A stretch of 64,000 nt of DNA from Antedon mediterranea (taxonomy: Eukaryota; Echinodermata; Crinoidea; Comatulida; Antedonidae): contig NC_092670.1 in assembly GCF_964355755.1 (NCBI RefSeq), forward strand, positions 21,141,201-21,205,200, read 5' to 3'. A program made the translations under genes and the position numbers. Of this stretch, positions 1 to 11,480 are shown piece by piece (position 1 is the stretch's first letter; every line of letters starts with the position of its first letter). Under the pieces are notes generated by a model that ran no database searches, was not told the DNA's origin, and was given only the letters and a program-made list of their open reading frames with translations.

Positions 1-505
1 GTATGTGATTATGTTAACTGCATGTGCTTTAACTACATGTGATTACATTAACTGCATGTACTTTCTTAACTGTATGTGATTATGTTAACTGCATGTGCTT
101 TATTAACTGTATGTGATTACATTAACTGCATGTGCTTTATTAACTGTATGTGATTATGTTAACTGCATGTGCTTTATTAACTGTATGTGATTATGTTAAC
201 TGCATGTGCTTTATTAACTGTATGTGATTATGTTAACTGCATGTGCTTTAACTACATGTGATTACATTAACTGCATGTACTTTCTTAACTGTATGTGATT
301 ATGTTAACTGCATGTGCTTTATTAACTGTATGTGATTACATTAACTGCATGTGCTTTATTAACTGTATGTGATTATGTTAACTGCATGTGCTTTATTAAC
401 TGTATGTGATTATGTTAACTGCATGTGCTTTATTAACTGTATGTGATTATGTTAACTGCATGTGCTTTATTAACTGTATGTGACTATGTTAACTGCATGT
501 GCTTT
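1..505. repeat. 37-bp tandem repeat with ~219-bp higher-order period
   Basis: About 13 copies of a roughly 37-bp unit (GTATGTGATTATGTTAACTG followed by CATGTGCTTTATTAACT). A variant stretch with ACTACATGTGATTACATT and CATGTACTTTCTTAACTG occurs near 30 and again near 250, giving a higher-order period of about 219 bp (six units). The array runs off the left edge of the window. Confidence 0.9.
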
Positions 506-576
506 CTCTCTTTGGCTGGATTTTTAAGCAATGTTAAAAATAGTTTATTCCATTATTTAAATTTGTTTTATTGTAG

Positions 577-677
577 TCCTCAAGCAAATGTAGATGAACA
601 TACAGTTTGTTTACAGAATTTGTGAATATGTAGATGGAATCTTCAATTCTTTAAATAAACCATTTGTTTGGTTGATG
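577..677 (+). other. weak candidate exon(s) on the plus strand
   Basis: There are two mutually exclusive readings. (1) The acceptor TTTTATTGTAG at 566-576 opens a short frame ending at TGA 623-625, with an AATAAA near 652, as a last exon would. (2) The acceptor TTTGTTTACAG ending at 616 and a GTGAGT donor at 678 bracket a 61-nt open exon with 20 codons. I recognise neither peptide and see no partner exon. A gene entering from the left is possible. This is a guess from splice-like signals only. Confidence 0.2.
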
Positions 678-859
678 GTGAGTGTTTTTGTGAAACATGT
701 CCAATCAACAGCTGCGTGTTGTTTTGTATCTCAGTACAGCAGCTGGAATAGCCACAACCTTACTCATCAATTTAAACAAGGTAGCTTAGGACCGAAACAA
801 CATTTATATTTCCAAGATGATTTTACAGTGCACTTCAGGGAATAATTTCGCCAGTGTAG

Positions 860-1887
860 CATAGCAAAAAGCTATACAAAACAACCTTTTTGCTACAGAT
901 TTTTAAATTTGTGTAGCAAAAAATACAATTCAAAACTATGTTTCTTGACTTAAAAATCAGTTTGATTATCAATATTGCTAAACAAAATTTTAAAATGAAA
1001 TTTTCCCCATGCACTTTAAATATAGCAATACTGAATATACTGAAATGCTTTTGTTTGTTACCAAAAACAGAAACTCTTCTTAAAGATTGCCAAAAATTAA
1101 AACAATTACAAACATATTACTGTATATTGTTTATATAATACACACACATTATTGCATACTAATATATTGCATAATATTAGTTCTGTGAAATGCAGTTAAA
1201 AATAAACTGTGTATGTGGACTGAATTAGGTTCCTAAGATCTTTATAATCTACAAATTGTTAATACTACTGTACAGTATAATACCAGAAGATCCACTGATG
1301 TATACTGTGCTATTATTACATTGTTTTAATCATTTTCATATCCACAATTAATAAATGAATCAAATGTCAGATTCTCCTCTGTCCATCCAAGGCTATGGAT
1401 GGATATTTTGAGACAGTTTCTTGTTCTTGAACAAATGAATAATGTGTTTGAAATGTTTTTTTTATTGATATTAATTACAAAACATACAAACAATCATTAA
1501 TTACCGTGGCAACAAAGTTACACCTGATACATGAAGGACAATAAGAACCAATTCAATATTTATGTTTTGTCAAAAACATACTTTTGGTTTGTTTAACAAA
1601 GCGATCATTCTAAATTTATCACATTATCTTGTTTTCGCGTGACAACATCAGCTTGCATCTGGAGTAAAAAAAAACCATGTCAACACACATTAGACTCAAT
1701 TAATGACTTTGTTACCGACTTATAATTAGTCATCAGAACACACAGACCTGCTGGTTGTTTGTTACTAATGACTTACCTGTTAATAATACATACATAGAAA
1801 CCCTTTTCATCAACACCTTCCTAGTCACAAATAAAACATGAAATACATGTATACTGTTTGGCACAAAGAAACATCTATTTTGTCCAG
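860..1887. other. AT-rich sequence, no gene seen
   Basis: AT-rich non-coding sequence with short chance ORFs on both strands. I see no splice-bracketed reading frame, RNA gene or clear element. Confidence 0.5.
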
Positions 1888-3205
1888 GCATTGAACAGGG
1901 GGCTCGTACTAGACATTGCACAGGGGGCTAGTACTAGACATTGCACAGGGGGATAGTACTAGACAATGCACATGGGGCTAGCACTAGACATTGTACAGGG
2001 GGCTAGCACTAGACATTGCACAGGGGGCTAGTACTAGACATTGCACAGAGGGCTAGTACTAGACATTGCACAGTGGGTTAGTACTAGACATTGCACAGGG
2101 GGATAGTACTAGACAATGCACATGGGGCTAGTACTATACATTGCACAGAGGGTTAGTACTAGACATTGCACAGGGGGATAGTACTAGACATTGCACAGGG
2201 GGCTAGCACTAGACATTGTACAGGGGGCTAGCACTAGACATTGCACAGGGGGCTAGCACTAGACATTGCACAGGGGGCTAGTACTAGACATTGCACAGTG
2301 GGTTAGTACTAGGACATTGCACAGGGGGCTAGTACTAAACATTGCACAGGGGGCTAGTACTAAACATTGCACAGGAGGCTAGTACTAAACATTGTACAGT
2401 GGGCTAGTACTAAATATTGTACAGTGGGCTAGTACTAGACATTGCACAGAGGGTTAGTACTAGACATTGCACAGAGGGTTAGTGCTAGACATTGCACAGG
2501 GGGCTAGTACTAAACATTGTACAGTGGGCTAGTACTATACATTGCACAGAGGGCTAGCACTAGACATTGCACAGGGGGCTAGCACTAGACATTGCACAGG
2601 GGGCTAGTACTAGACATTGCACAGTGGGTTAGTACTAGGACATTGCACAGGGGGCTAGTACTAAACATTGCACAGGGGGCTAGTACTAAACATTGCACAG
2701 GAGGCTAGTACTAAACATTGTACAGTGGGCTAGACTAGACATTGTTCAGTGGGCTAGTACTAGACATTGCACAGGGGGCTAGTACTAGACATTGCACAGG
2801 GGGCTAGTACTAGACATTGCACAGAGGGTTAGTACTAGACATTGCACAGGGGGCTAGTACTAAACATTGTACAGTGGGCTAGTACTATACATTGCACAGG
2901 GGGCTAGTACTAGACATTATACAGGGGGCTAGACTAGACATTGTTCAGTGGGCTAGTACTAAAAATTGTAAAGTGGGCTAGTACTAGACATTGTACAGTG
3001 GGCTAGTTCTAGGCATTGTTCAGCACTTGGGCTAGTACTAAACATTATAGTGAGCTTTTGCTAGACATTGCAATGGGCTAGTACTAGACATTGTACTACA
3101 GGCTAGTACTAGACATTGTACAGCAGGCTAGTCTAGACATTGTAATTTGTAATATGGGCTAGTACTTGACATTGTACAGAACATCACCGGGCTAGTACTA
3201 CAATA
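1888..3205. repeat. 25-bp tandem repeat containing the palindrome CTAGTACTAG
   Basis: About 50 copies of a 25-bp unit (CAGGGGGCTAGTACTAGACA plus TTGCA). Each typical unit carries the 10-bp palindrome CTAGTACTAG. Variants (CTAGCACTAG, GGTTAGTACTAG, TAAACATT) recur in blocks, for example 1975-2040 and 2205-2285, or 2290-2400 and 2610-2720, which indicates segmental amplification inside the array. Copies decay toward 3,000-3,200. Confidence 0.9.
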
Positions 3206-3575
3206 CTCTCTGCTGCCAGGCTAGACGAAATCAATCCCTGGAGATCTGAATTGTTTACTGAAAAATGAATTAGATTGCTGTCAACAAGATTTGGTTCAAT
3301 TGTTATTTATTACTTGTTTGCGGTCTACATATTTCGTTGCCAGCAAAATATTAATTACCTGCAATACGAATACTGATTAGACGACTCGGCATAACAATAA
3401 CAAAAGCATTAGGCAGTGTAGATATCTAATTTTACGATTAATCATAAAACTACTGATAATAACAAACTATCAAATTTAATTTGGTTTTGAATAACAAATT
3501 AATTCAGCTATTTAGCCTTTTGCAGTTAATCAATAAAGTCAAAAACATCTTCAGATAAAATAATAATGCAATTGA

Positions 3576-3752
3576 AGGAGGGTTGGGAAGCGGACCAGGG
3601 AGTAGGAGGGGTTTGAGAGCAGGGTCGGGAAGAAAGAGGGGTCGGGAAGAAAGAGGGGTGGGGGAGTGGCGTCGGAAAGAAAGAGAGCAGGTCAGGGAGC
3701 GGGGTCAGGGAGCGGGAGGGGGGTGGGTGTCAGGCAGTGGGAGAGAGTTGCT
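3576..3752. repeat. G/A-rich purine tract
   Basis: About 175 bases of nearly pure purine on the plus strand, with repeated GGTCGGGAAGAAAGAGGGG-like segments and many G runs of three or more. It could form triplex or G-quadruplex structures. The 69-codon frame through it is low complexity and not a credible protein. Confidence 0.7.
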
Positions 3753-3910
3753 TTCTAAACATGGTAGTTCAATATTTTTTAGTTTTACTTAATAATACTA
3801 GGAAACAAAACATTTTGGAGTTGTCATGATAAATAGATTGTTGCGATTGCGTTGAGTATGCTTTTTTTTATTGGCATTAACATTTTTTTTATTCTTAAAT
3901 CTTATCTTAG

Positions 3911-4019
3911 TGAGTACTCAAACCAGGCCTACAATAGACCACCACTGGACGAACAGCTGTATTTAGTGGAAATTGTATGCATGAGTAATTTTTCTATAGC
4001 ACCCTCAATTTTTGTTTAG
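3911..4019 (+). other. weak candidate exon (terminal or internal)
   Basis: Follows a good acceptor (CTTAAATCTTATCTTAG, ending 3910). The frame starting T|GAG stays open for 35 codons to TAG at 4017-4019 and begins EYSNQAYNRPPLDEQLYLVE. A GTATGC donor at 3975 would instead make a 64-nt internal exon. The piece is more GC-rich and protein-like than its surroundings, but I do not recognise it and find no connected exon. Confidence 0.22.
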
Positions 4020-4180
4020 TACTTGCCGAGTGTAGTACATTTTTTGGTAAGACTAGAGTCCATAGTAATAACACAAAATCATGGAAAAATATATTTGATG
4101 ATGTGCTTGGGCAACAGTTTTTTTTTTTAGACTTAATATCCAGAGCTTCACAGATTCAACAAAATGAAAATGTACTTTTA

Positions 4181-4312
4181 CAGTTCTGTCTACACTATCA
4201 AACTAGTTTGACAAAAAAAGTGTGGTGTGCCCAAATATGGTAGTGATATGCTTAAATATGGTAGTGATGATCTTCATTTCAATCACATTGTTTTGTTGCA
4301 TAAAGTTTGATT
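4181..4312 (+). mobile_element. MITE family A, copy 1 (eroded)
   Basis: Family A is a 120-165 bp non-autonomous element with inverted ends close to AAGCTCTGTCTACACTATCA and internal AAATATGGTAGTGATATG. This copy has a clear left end (TTCTGTCTACACTATCAAAC) and a decayed right end near 4,300. Confidence 0.7.
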
Positions 4313-5310
4313 GATTTCAAACTAAATGTAATTAAACACTCCTTGATTTTAAACATTAATTAACCATGATGATGAAAAGGTCTTGTGCTGCATGTTTTAC
4401 TGTTATCGTCATTCAGTGAATACACCAAAACAAAAATATGTTATTAAATTTAATAATACAATTTCTGAACCAATTTTTAAGTAAACGCTGTTGTATGTAA
4501 ATATACTATGATACTGTACTAGATACTAAATTTAAGCCAAAGTTGTATATTTTTGAACTGCTAGTAGTATGCCATATGCCATTCATTCATTTTTTATTTT
4601 AATAAATCACCTACAGTACAGTATTGTGTTTTTTATAGCCAGATCAATGCAATTTGGTGAATTATGAGAAAATCAATTTTAGACTTAAACTTCTGTATTT
4701 TGCTTGTTGTCCAGAGGGCACATTTAAGTCAGATTTAACATGGAACAGTAACTAGTTAGTTTAAATGAATATTTACCTTCAAAGTAGTAGTACGGTAGAA
4801 CAGCGCAAGTTTGTATAACATTGATATACTAATATTTCTTCATTTGAAAATTGTTATTTCATTTTTATTCCAGTACAGAGTACAGTACATTATATAAATT
4901 TGCTTCATGCTGACAATATTTATATATAATTAATGTATAAATAAAGGTATCAGAATTCAAAACTTAATATCCCAGCAGGTACTATAGTTGTTATTAGTGC
5001 ATACTTAAAATACCTGTAAAACCTTGTGTTGTTTTGTCAGATTTGTGGAGATGGTTGCAACAATGATAAATAAATAGATTTGTTGCTATGGCAAAAAACT
5101 AAATGACAAGGAGCAGCTGGTGTTTTTGTAAATCTTTTTACATTTAATAAACAAGTCGGAGTATTTTCTATCCAGCTGAGTTTATTTCAGTGTATGATGG
5201 TCGTGGGCCCTTAGGGCATATGATAAAATTCTGTAGACTGGGGTAGCTCAGCAAGGTCAAAAGGTGGAAAGCATAAGAAACTGGGTGGGAGGAAGAAATT
5301 AGAATCAAAG
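4313..5310. other. AT-rich sequence, no gene seen
   Basis: No credible coding frame, RNA gene or structured element was recognised here. Confidence 0.45.
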
Positions 5311-6012
5311 TTAAGGTATGTTCAGACTCACAGCGTTACGGTGGAGTTATGTAAGCGGCGTACATATTTTTGTGTCTGAACCAAGCCGCGGATTAACGTT
5401 AGGGAGCTATAGTGTTGCGTCCCGCCAGTGGCGTTAATAACCCTAACAGGAGAGGGTAGATTTAATAACGCTAATCCAGTGACGCATCAGTGATTTAAAC
5501 CTTAACTAATGAAAAGACACGACCACGATTAGCAGACAGCAACTACATACTTGTACCCTAGTTTATGACAGTGAAATCACCAGCTATGTCAAATGTATTT
5601 TCAGGTTTTCAATTTTAAAGAACAGTAAAGTTGCCGTTAGTGATATGATATTTTCATAAATTAAATCAATTAATCAGATAATTTTCCGTGTAATAATTAC
5701 ATTTTAAATTATTTTGAATTAAAATGCAATTCTACAAGTAGTAAGAAACAAATCAGTATATTTAAATAAAGGTATATAAATAAAAATTACAAAAAACTAT
5801 TTTACGATGTAAACTTTCATGCATTGTCATGAATGTATACATATACTCTGTTACTAGTCCTATCTGTTTTGACCTGATCAGAGTGTTTTAAACGCAAGGC
5901 ATCGGAATGTTGATAGTTGTGTCTGAACACCTTGGCCTTTAACGCTACGGATTACCGTACGCCTTGCGTAGGTAGCGCTACCTTAACGCCGTGAGTCTAA
6001 ACATACCCTTAG
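5311..6012. mobile_element. ~700-bp TIR element, PIF/Harbinger-like, non-autonomous
   Basis: The left end TTAAGGTATGTTCAGACTCA pairs with the right end GAGTCTAAACATACCCTTA as an inverted repeat of about 28 bp. TTA/TAA at both edges fits the 3-bp target preference of PIF/Harbinger elements. There is no transposase frame inside. The interior near both ends is CpG-bearing (GCGTACG, AACGCTA), unlike the AT-rich flanks. Confidence 0.7.
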
Positions 6013-8668
6013 GCTACAGTGCACACCTTGGACCAATAGAACAAAATCTAGGTCTACAGTAAGCTTACTAGAGTGTATGCTTATAATCACTCCTTAAAAG
6101 CCAGATCACCAAATTTTTATAATAAATTTCAATTTAAACTTGACCTGTATATTCTCAAAATAATCAATACACACTTTCCCCATGTCTGGAAATTAGTCAA
6201 TTATTATTTAATTAATTAGTTAATTATTAATTAACATTACAATTTATCAAACTTAATGAGGAACTCGCTGGCAACAGTAACAAAACAAATTCAAACATTT
6301 ATTAGTCGACTAATTAATTAGACAGGAGTAATAATGGGTTGAGTAATTAATCTATAATAATTAGCAATATTATATAATTATTATATATTAATAATATTAA
6401 TAGAAATTGTTATGAAACACATAAAATTCCACTGATTAAACTCTAGAGGGCGCCAGAGAGAAAAACAATGTTGGCAGCAGAATAATTAGGAACTTTGAAA
6501 ACCATCATTCAAAGGTTGAAAATAAAAAAAAAATATTTTTTATATAAAATTGGTTTTCTTTCTAGGAATTTAGATTAAAGATATATTGTCCTCCTGAAAA
6601 ATAATAAATATATATATTTTGCTAATATGCCATTTTAATGTCACATACTGTATTTGTAATTCACTTTGACCAAATATTTGATCAAAAAAAAAATGTTTAA
6701 ATTACCTAATGTACAAATTCCTAACAAACATCAAACACAATATCGGAAAAGTAGTTTCAGTAAATAGTGGAAAGAATTTTAGGAATGAGAATGCAATCCA
6801 AAATGACTTTCACTTTTTTTACTGACCTCAGAAAGGGTTGTGACCTTTTAAAAACATGACCTCTTTTAGAAATAGAAGTGACCTGTTCATGACCTCTGTT
6901 GATCATGAATGGTGCATTAAACTTTGTTCAGGAAATCCTACTTCTTCAAAATATATTTTTGTTGTAAATAATTAAAATTTAATAAACACTTTGTGTAATG
7001 AATAACAAGGAGTAGTCCGAGTAAACAGATTAATTTAAAAAAATTGAACTATTATCAATATTTTGGTCATATTTTCGGAGGAAAAATTCATATCTTCTTA
7101 CCGGACAGTCGTATGGGCAACATTTGACTGTAAAATGTTCTTGATTAAAAGATTAACCTACATAACTGTGTAATTGAAAAAATGTGCTAATTTTTTTCAC
7201 CTCCACTGAAAAAAACAACACAGTGTATAAATGTGTTTACACTGTGGTATTTTTTCGATGGATTTTAAGTGGAGAACAAAATGTTTCTAACTTTTTTCAA
7301 TCATACAGTGAGGTTTAGGCCATTCTTTTAAGAACGTTTTACAGTAATTTTTTTTTCTCATACGATTAAGAAGTTATGATTTTTTGGTGTCCTGAAATCC
7401 CCTGAAATCTCTGTTATTTCTGTTGGTTATCTTCCCTCTGCACAGCATTGTTTTTCATCGATCAAAGATGACTTCTGTTTCGTCAAAAGGCTTATAGTCA
7501 AATACTAATAATAGTGTTATCATCCATTTTAAGGTCAAATTAAGAACCATTGTCTACAGTAGGATTTTAACCTTTTTTTTATGAAGAGCTTCACTAATTA
7601 GTTAATAATCAGTATAATAATTAGCTATTGTGATGTACCAACATAAGTGAACAATATTACATGATGATGAGCCCGGTCGCTGTGTACGCACATCAGTCAG
7701 AATTATCGACTAACAAGATCATGCAATTTTTGTTTGGAAAATTGAGTTATTCTTCAAAACAGTACTGTAGTAAAACTGGAAAATAATCGAAGATATAAAA
7801 AATAGAATGTTTTGATAAGATATATGTTTTGATATTTTGTAGGAAATGCATATCCACTATAAGTGGATGAAATGTCAAAAGCCTGCTCCTTATTAAATAA
7901 AGTAGGGCAGGCAATCCAACAGGAAAGTGCAACAAAAATGTTATTATACACATATTATATCATTGTTGGAAATCTAAAACTTAAAACGAAAGTATTCTAT
8001 TTTTGTACCTTTTTTGGTAATAATTAACAAATGCTTCTATGGGACTCCTCTACTGTACAAGCACATATCTTTATCAGGTCATATTGCTTTGGAAGATCTA
8101 TCTAATATTTAGTGCATTTTTTGCCCATCAGAAAATAACTGTAACTTATTGGGGTCAAGGGGTGAAAAAGATAGAAGGAAGGGGATGGTTAATTCACATT
8201 TTTTCTCTTATATTTAAAAATGAGAAAGAACATGACAAATTAAAATTTAAGTTACCGTAACTGTATTTTTTCACAGAAACTGGTTGGGATTTTTTAATAG
8301 TTCATTTGTATAGCCTGTTGTATTATTATGTAAAATCTAAATAACAAAGTGCATGAGGCACATGCTAACAAACCAATTTAAATTACCATTTGTGCTTGCT
8401 TCCGAAAATAACTTTCTGAATCTTGGTAAATTGTTTATGATAAAGAGTTATAATTATATGTAAAAACATGTTTTTTATAGCTTTCATATTCGGCAGGACT
8501 TTGTGTTACCGAATTAGCAAACCATAGATTTTACTAACTGCAAAACTAATTAATTTTGATTGATATAATTTCCTGTTTTTGTTCTATTTATTGTAAAGAT
8601 CATTTTTTGTATACAATTTACTAATGTGGGGAAAACAATGTTTTGTTTCTATGAACCTATGCAATATA
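6013..8668. other. AT-rich sequence, no gene seen
   Basis: Mostly AT-rich. 6,574-6,690 resembles one end of the piggyBac-like MITE family found at 21.3, 38.6 and 41.8 kb (ATTAAAGATATATTGTCC, then ATATGCCATTTTAATG and CACTTTGACCAAA). The rest shows no supportable gene on either strand. Confidence 0.45.
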
Positions 8669-8785
8669 AAGCTATGTTTACACTTATCAAACTACTGTAG
8701 TATGACAAAAAAAGTGTGATGAGCCCCAATATGATAGTGATATTCCCAAACATGGTAGTGATATGACATCGTCATGTCATCATTT
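8669..8785 (+). mobile_element. MITE family A, copy 2 (fragment)
   Basis: Left end AAGCTATGTTTACACTTATC with internal GTGTGATGAGCCCCAATATG and ATGGTAGTGATATGACATC. The right terminal repeat is missing. Confidence 0.6.
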
Positions 8786-8805
8786 GCGATGGGGCGACTT
8801 TTATT

Positions 8806-9156
8806 TTTGTTTTATTTTATTTTATTCAATTGAAACCAACAGTGATAATTACCGCCACTAACAGGTTTGATACAAACAAAGTCAGGACTGTTTAAAGCAC
8901 CTTGATTGGTCCTAACATTGATCAAGGGCTTCTCTCGTCCAGTGCCCACCTTGACCAGAGGTCTGAGGCAGATACTAGATGTAGGGGCTGCCATAAGAGT
9001 CAGCAGTGCTGATTTCAAATGCCTAACGGGACCCCAGCTCCATATACAGCACCCACTATTCCCAGATGGTCTCCCATCCAAGCTCTAACCAGGCCCAACG
9101 TTGCTTAACTTTGGTGATCTGACGAGAACCGGTGTTTCAACATGGTAAAGCCGTAT
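8806..9156 (-). mobile_element. 5S rRNA-derived SINE (SINE3-type)
   Basis: Read on the minus strand, 9,156 to about 9,040 matches the 5S rRNA gene in order: TACGG start, CTCGTCAGATCACC, AAGTTAAGCA, GGGCCTGGTTAG, TTGGATGGGAGACC and GGGAATA, then GGGTGCTGTA. These are the internal promoter regions (A box, C box) of 5S genes. The head is followed by a roughly 230-bp unrelated body and an A-rich tail of ATAAA units. A body-plus-tail copy lacking the head lies at 45,755-45,905. 5S-headed SINEs are known in several animals; I infer that this is one. Confidence 0.85.
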
Positions 9157-9605
9157 TTTATTTGACTGGATCCCCTGCATCATGCTCATATTATTATTGT
9201 CAATAAAAGTAAAATGATCAATATTTACTTCAATTCAAAGTATGTCTATTGTTATGTATTATTATTATGGTTATGACGCTTTCAAAATGAAAAAAAAATA
9301 ACAATAAAAGCAAATGATCAATGTTGAATTCTCTGAATATTATTGATCATTTTTTTTAGTTTTATTGACAAGTAAAAAAAACAAATTAAAAATGAAAACA
9401 CAAAATTATAATAGGAGATAAATATAAATGTAAAAATATATATAATATTTAGTGCGACCAAAATAAACATGTATGAAACAGCGTATAGTATATAGCGGCG
9501 CTCCATAAAAAAAGACCGAGAATATTATTACTACTTCTTTGTCTGGTAAGATATTTTCCATACTTAGCCACAAAATATTAATACAAAATCATATTTGAAT
9601 TTAAA

Positions 9606-9830
9606 AGTAAACTATTTTAACGTAAAAGGGCGACATTGCGAGGGGGCAACTTGGAGCAATTTTGAGATAGGGCGATTTTGCAATAGGCAACACTGTCGGG
9701 GCAACTTTGTTTTAGGGCGACTTTGTTTTAGGGCGACTTTGTTTTAGAGCGACTTTGCGATGGGGCGACTTTGTAAGGGGCGACCGTGTATGGTATGGGG
9801 GTGACTTTGCAATGGGGCAACTTGACTGGA
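9606..9830. repeat. degenerate ~16-bp repeat of GGGCGACTTTG(TTTTA)
   Basis: About a dozen imperfect copies of GGGCGACTTTGTTTTA, GGGGCAACTT and related units. It ends in CTTGACTGGATCCCCTG, and the same edge also flanks the 5S SINE at 8,785 and 9,163. Confidence 0.75.
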
Positions 9831-10393
9831 TCCCCTGGTGTTATGCTGCATGCATCATGAATTCTGAAAAGGTTTTTGCTGGTGTCTGTGCATATGGTTG
9901 CAGAATATCTTTTAGTCACCAATCTCTCATGTGCTCATATTCTCCTACAGTACTGTATATGAAACCCACAAATACGTCACATTAATATGTCTAGGCCTAA
10001 AATTCCAAAATTAGAACAAGATTGCAACATGTCTTGTCAATGAAAGTTATAAAAAAAATGATATCTGCAAAACACAAATAAAAACTAAAAAATATCAGTT
10101 AAATTAATTATAAAACCTATATAATACTTATGGATGATTAAACCTAGTTCGAAATTCGAATAAACAGTTAAGAAAAGAAACCGGCACAGCCACATTTTGA
10201 ACAAAATGCTAGCCAGACGACCAAGCCAATTGACCAGTTTCATCCCCACACGACAGCCTAGAAATTCCCAATCCCCGGCCTCTACGAGATGGCTGTCAAA
10301 ACAAGACAATTTCCTGGTTCACTGTGTAAAAATACAAGTACATATTTTAACCATTTTGAAATAAAAACAAGAAGAAATAATGTGTGAACTTAC
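9831..10393. other. no confident gene; possible downstream exon of the 10.4-kb minus-strand gene
   Basis: On the minus strand a good acceptor (TTGTCTTGTTTTGACAG, ending about 10,291) is followed in phase 0 by an open stretch reading PSRRGRGLGISRLSCGDETG, then a stop after seven more residues unless a donor comes first. No convincing donor was found. The remainder shows nothing. Confidence 0.2.
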
Positions 10394-10417
10394 AGTCTCC
10401 GGCTTAACGCTAGCCAT
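10394..10417 (-). CDS. possible first coding exon of an unidentified minus-strand gene
   Basis: The minus strand reads AACC-ATG-GC (a strong Kozak context), then eight codons (MASVKPET) and a perfect GTAAGT donor (10,393-10,388). It lies 80-100 bp downstream of a CpG-rich, NRF1-like patch, as a first exon should. I cannot name the protein, and the later exons are not convincingly visible between here and the left edge. The gene could have long introns or start a non-coding transcript. Splice and start signals are seen; the gene itself is inferred. Confidence 0.35.
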
Positions 10418-10439
10418 GGTTAAATTTTCTTAACAAATT

Positions 10440-10575
10440 GGTTTTTCGTGACTGCTTTCTCAACATGTAGCCATTTTCACCGAGAGAACCTTTAGAGTGC
10501 GCGAGTGCGCATGTGCACACGACCTTGAGTCGATCGCGAGAGTTTGTGTGTGGTGGTGGTGGTGGTACAGTAGTA
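10440..10575 (-). promoter_or_regulatory. CpG-rich promoter-like patch with NRF1-like site
   Basis: A short GC/CpG-rich island in AT-rich DNA. It contains TGCGCATGTGCA (10,504-10,515), one mismatch from the NRF1 palindrome YGCGCAYGCGCR, plus GTCGATCGCGAG and a (GGT)n run. It sits just upstream of the candidate minus-strand first exon at 10,417. Confidence 0.4.
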
Positions 10576-11212
10576 CATGGTATATTGGTGTCGAAGGTGA
10601 AAACCAAACCTCTATATTGAAAAAAAAATTAATATAATAATATATTAATTATTAATATACTATATATTAATCACTCTATTTTATCTAACACTATTTTATA
10701 GAAATACAATAGTATACTACATTTATGATTCGTTAAATGCTGGTAAAAACAATCAAAACAATTCCTACCGACCATGGAGTATTTTTGACGGAAAACCCCA
10801 GAATGTGTTGGTTATATGTATTTAGGCCTATTAGCGATTATGAGCACAAGGTTGCGCACGATTATGCGTAATAAGGAATTGGAAAAAAAAGCTTCTTTTC
10901 ATTCTCTGAAAAACATTATTACCAGTGATTCAATTTAAATGTGTTTTTGATGAAAGTGATGTGACAGATTTGGATACCAGGCAAGACCTCAGACCCACTG
11001 ATGGTTGTGTTTTGGGAAAATAGACCATATATTTACCAAGTATTGGTGTATGTTGGGGAGAAAAATGTATTCTTCCCAACATACACTAATAAAGACCAAT
11101 TAGTTACCGCATAAGCGACACAAGGCTTCTAATTATACTGTCGAAACTGCTGCTGACATCATGGATTAAAAATCCATGCTGACATCGAATGTTTTTTTTT
11201 TATTTTATGTCT
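10576..11212. other. AT-rich sequence, no gene seen
   Basis: Contains a short imperfect inverted repeat (ACCAAGTATTGGTGTATGTT near 11,036 facing AACATACACTAATA near 11,079). No gene recognised. Confidence 0.4.
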
Positions 11213-11480
11213 TTAGGCAATGTGGCCAAGGATTACCAATAGTGAATTAATCACTGTCCTATCAGATAGGTGGTAATCCCCCTGATACAGGGGCTATTGT
11301 GTGAACCAGTTCACCGGGGTAACCCCCTACTCTTTTTCGAATAATGAACTGGGTTTCTTTAAAGTACACACAGGTTATAACTGTGTACACTGGACCTACG
11401 GTTTATAGTCCTTATCCGAGAAGACTTGTTCTACCACCAGAACTAGGAGCGAGTCGGCCTCGAACCCATGCCGATGTTGC
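11213..11480 (-). mobile_element. tRNA-derived SINE, family B body with shared core tail
   Basis: On the minus strand it has a box-B-like GGTTCGAGGC, the body ATAAGGACTATAAACCG, and GAGTAGGGGGTTACCCCGGT, all shared with the plus-strand copy at 17,008. It then ends in the core also present at 17,716 and 31,009 (CACTGTCCT...GGTGGTAAT...CCAAGGAT as read on plus). Confidence 0.65.

Noticed and set aside
62-510. CRISPR-like spaced repeat
   Set aside because: Contiguous tandem satellite without unique spacers in a eukaryotic genome; the same holds for the 25-, 50-, 53- and 182-bp arrays.
3583-3792. 69-codon Gly/Arg/Glu-rich frame
   Set aside because: Produced by a G/A-rich simple-sequence tract with no splice or start context.
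8812-9088. 89- and 60-codon frames on opposite strands
   Set aside because: Both fall in the 5S-derived SINE, a non-coding element.
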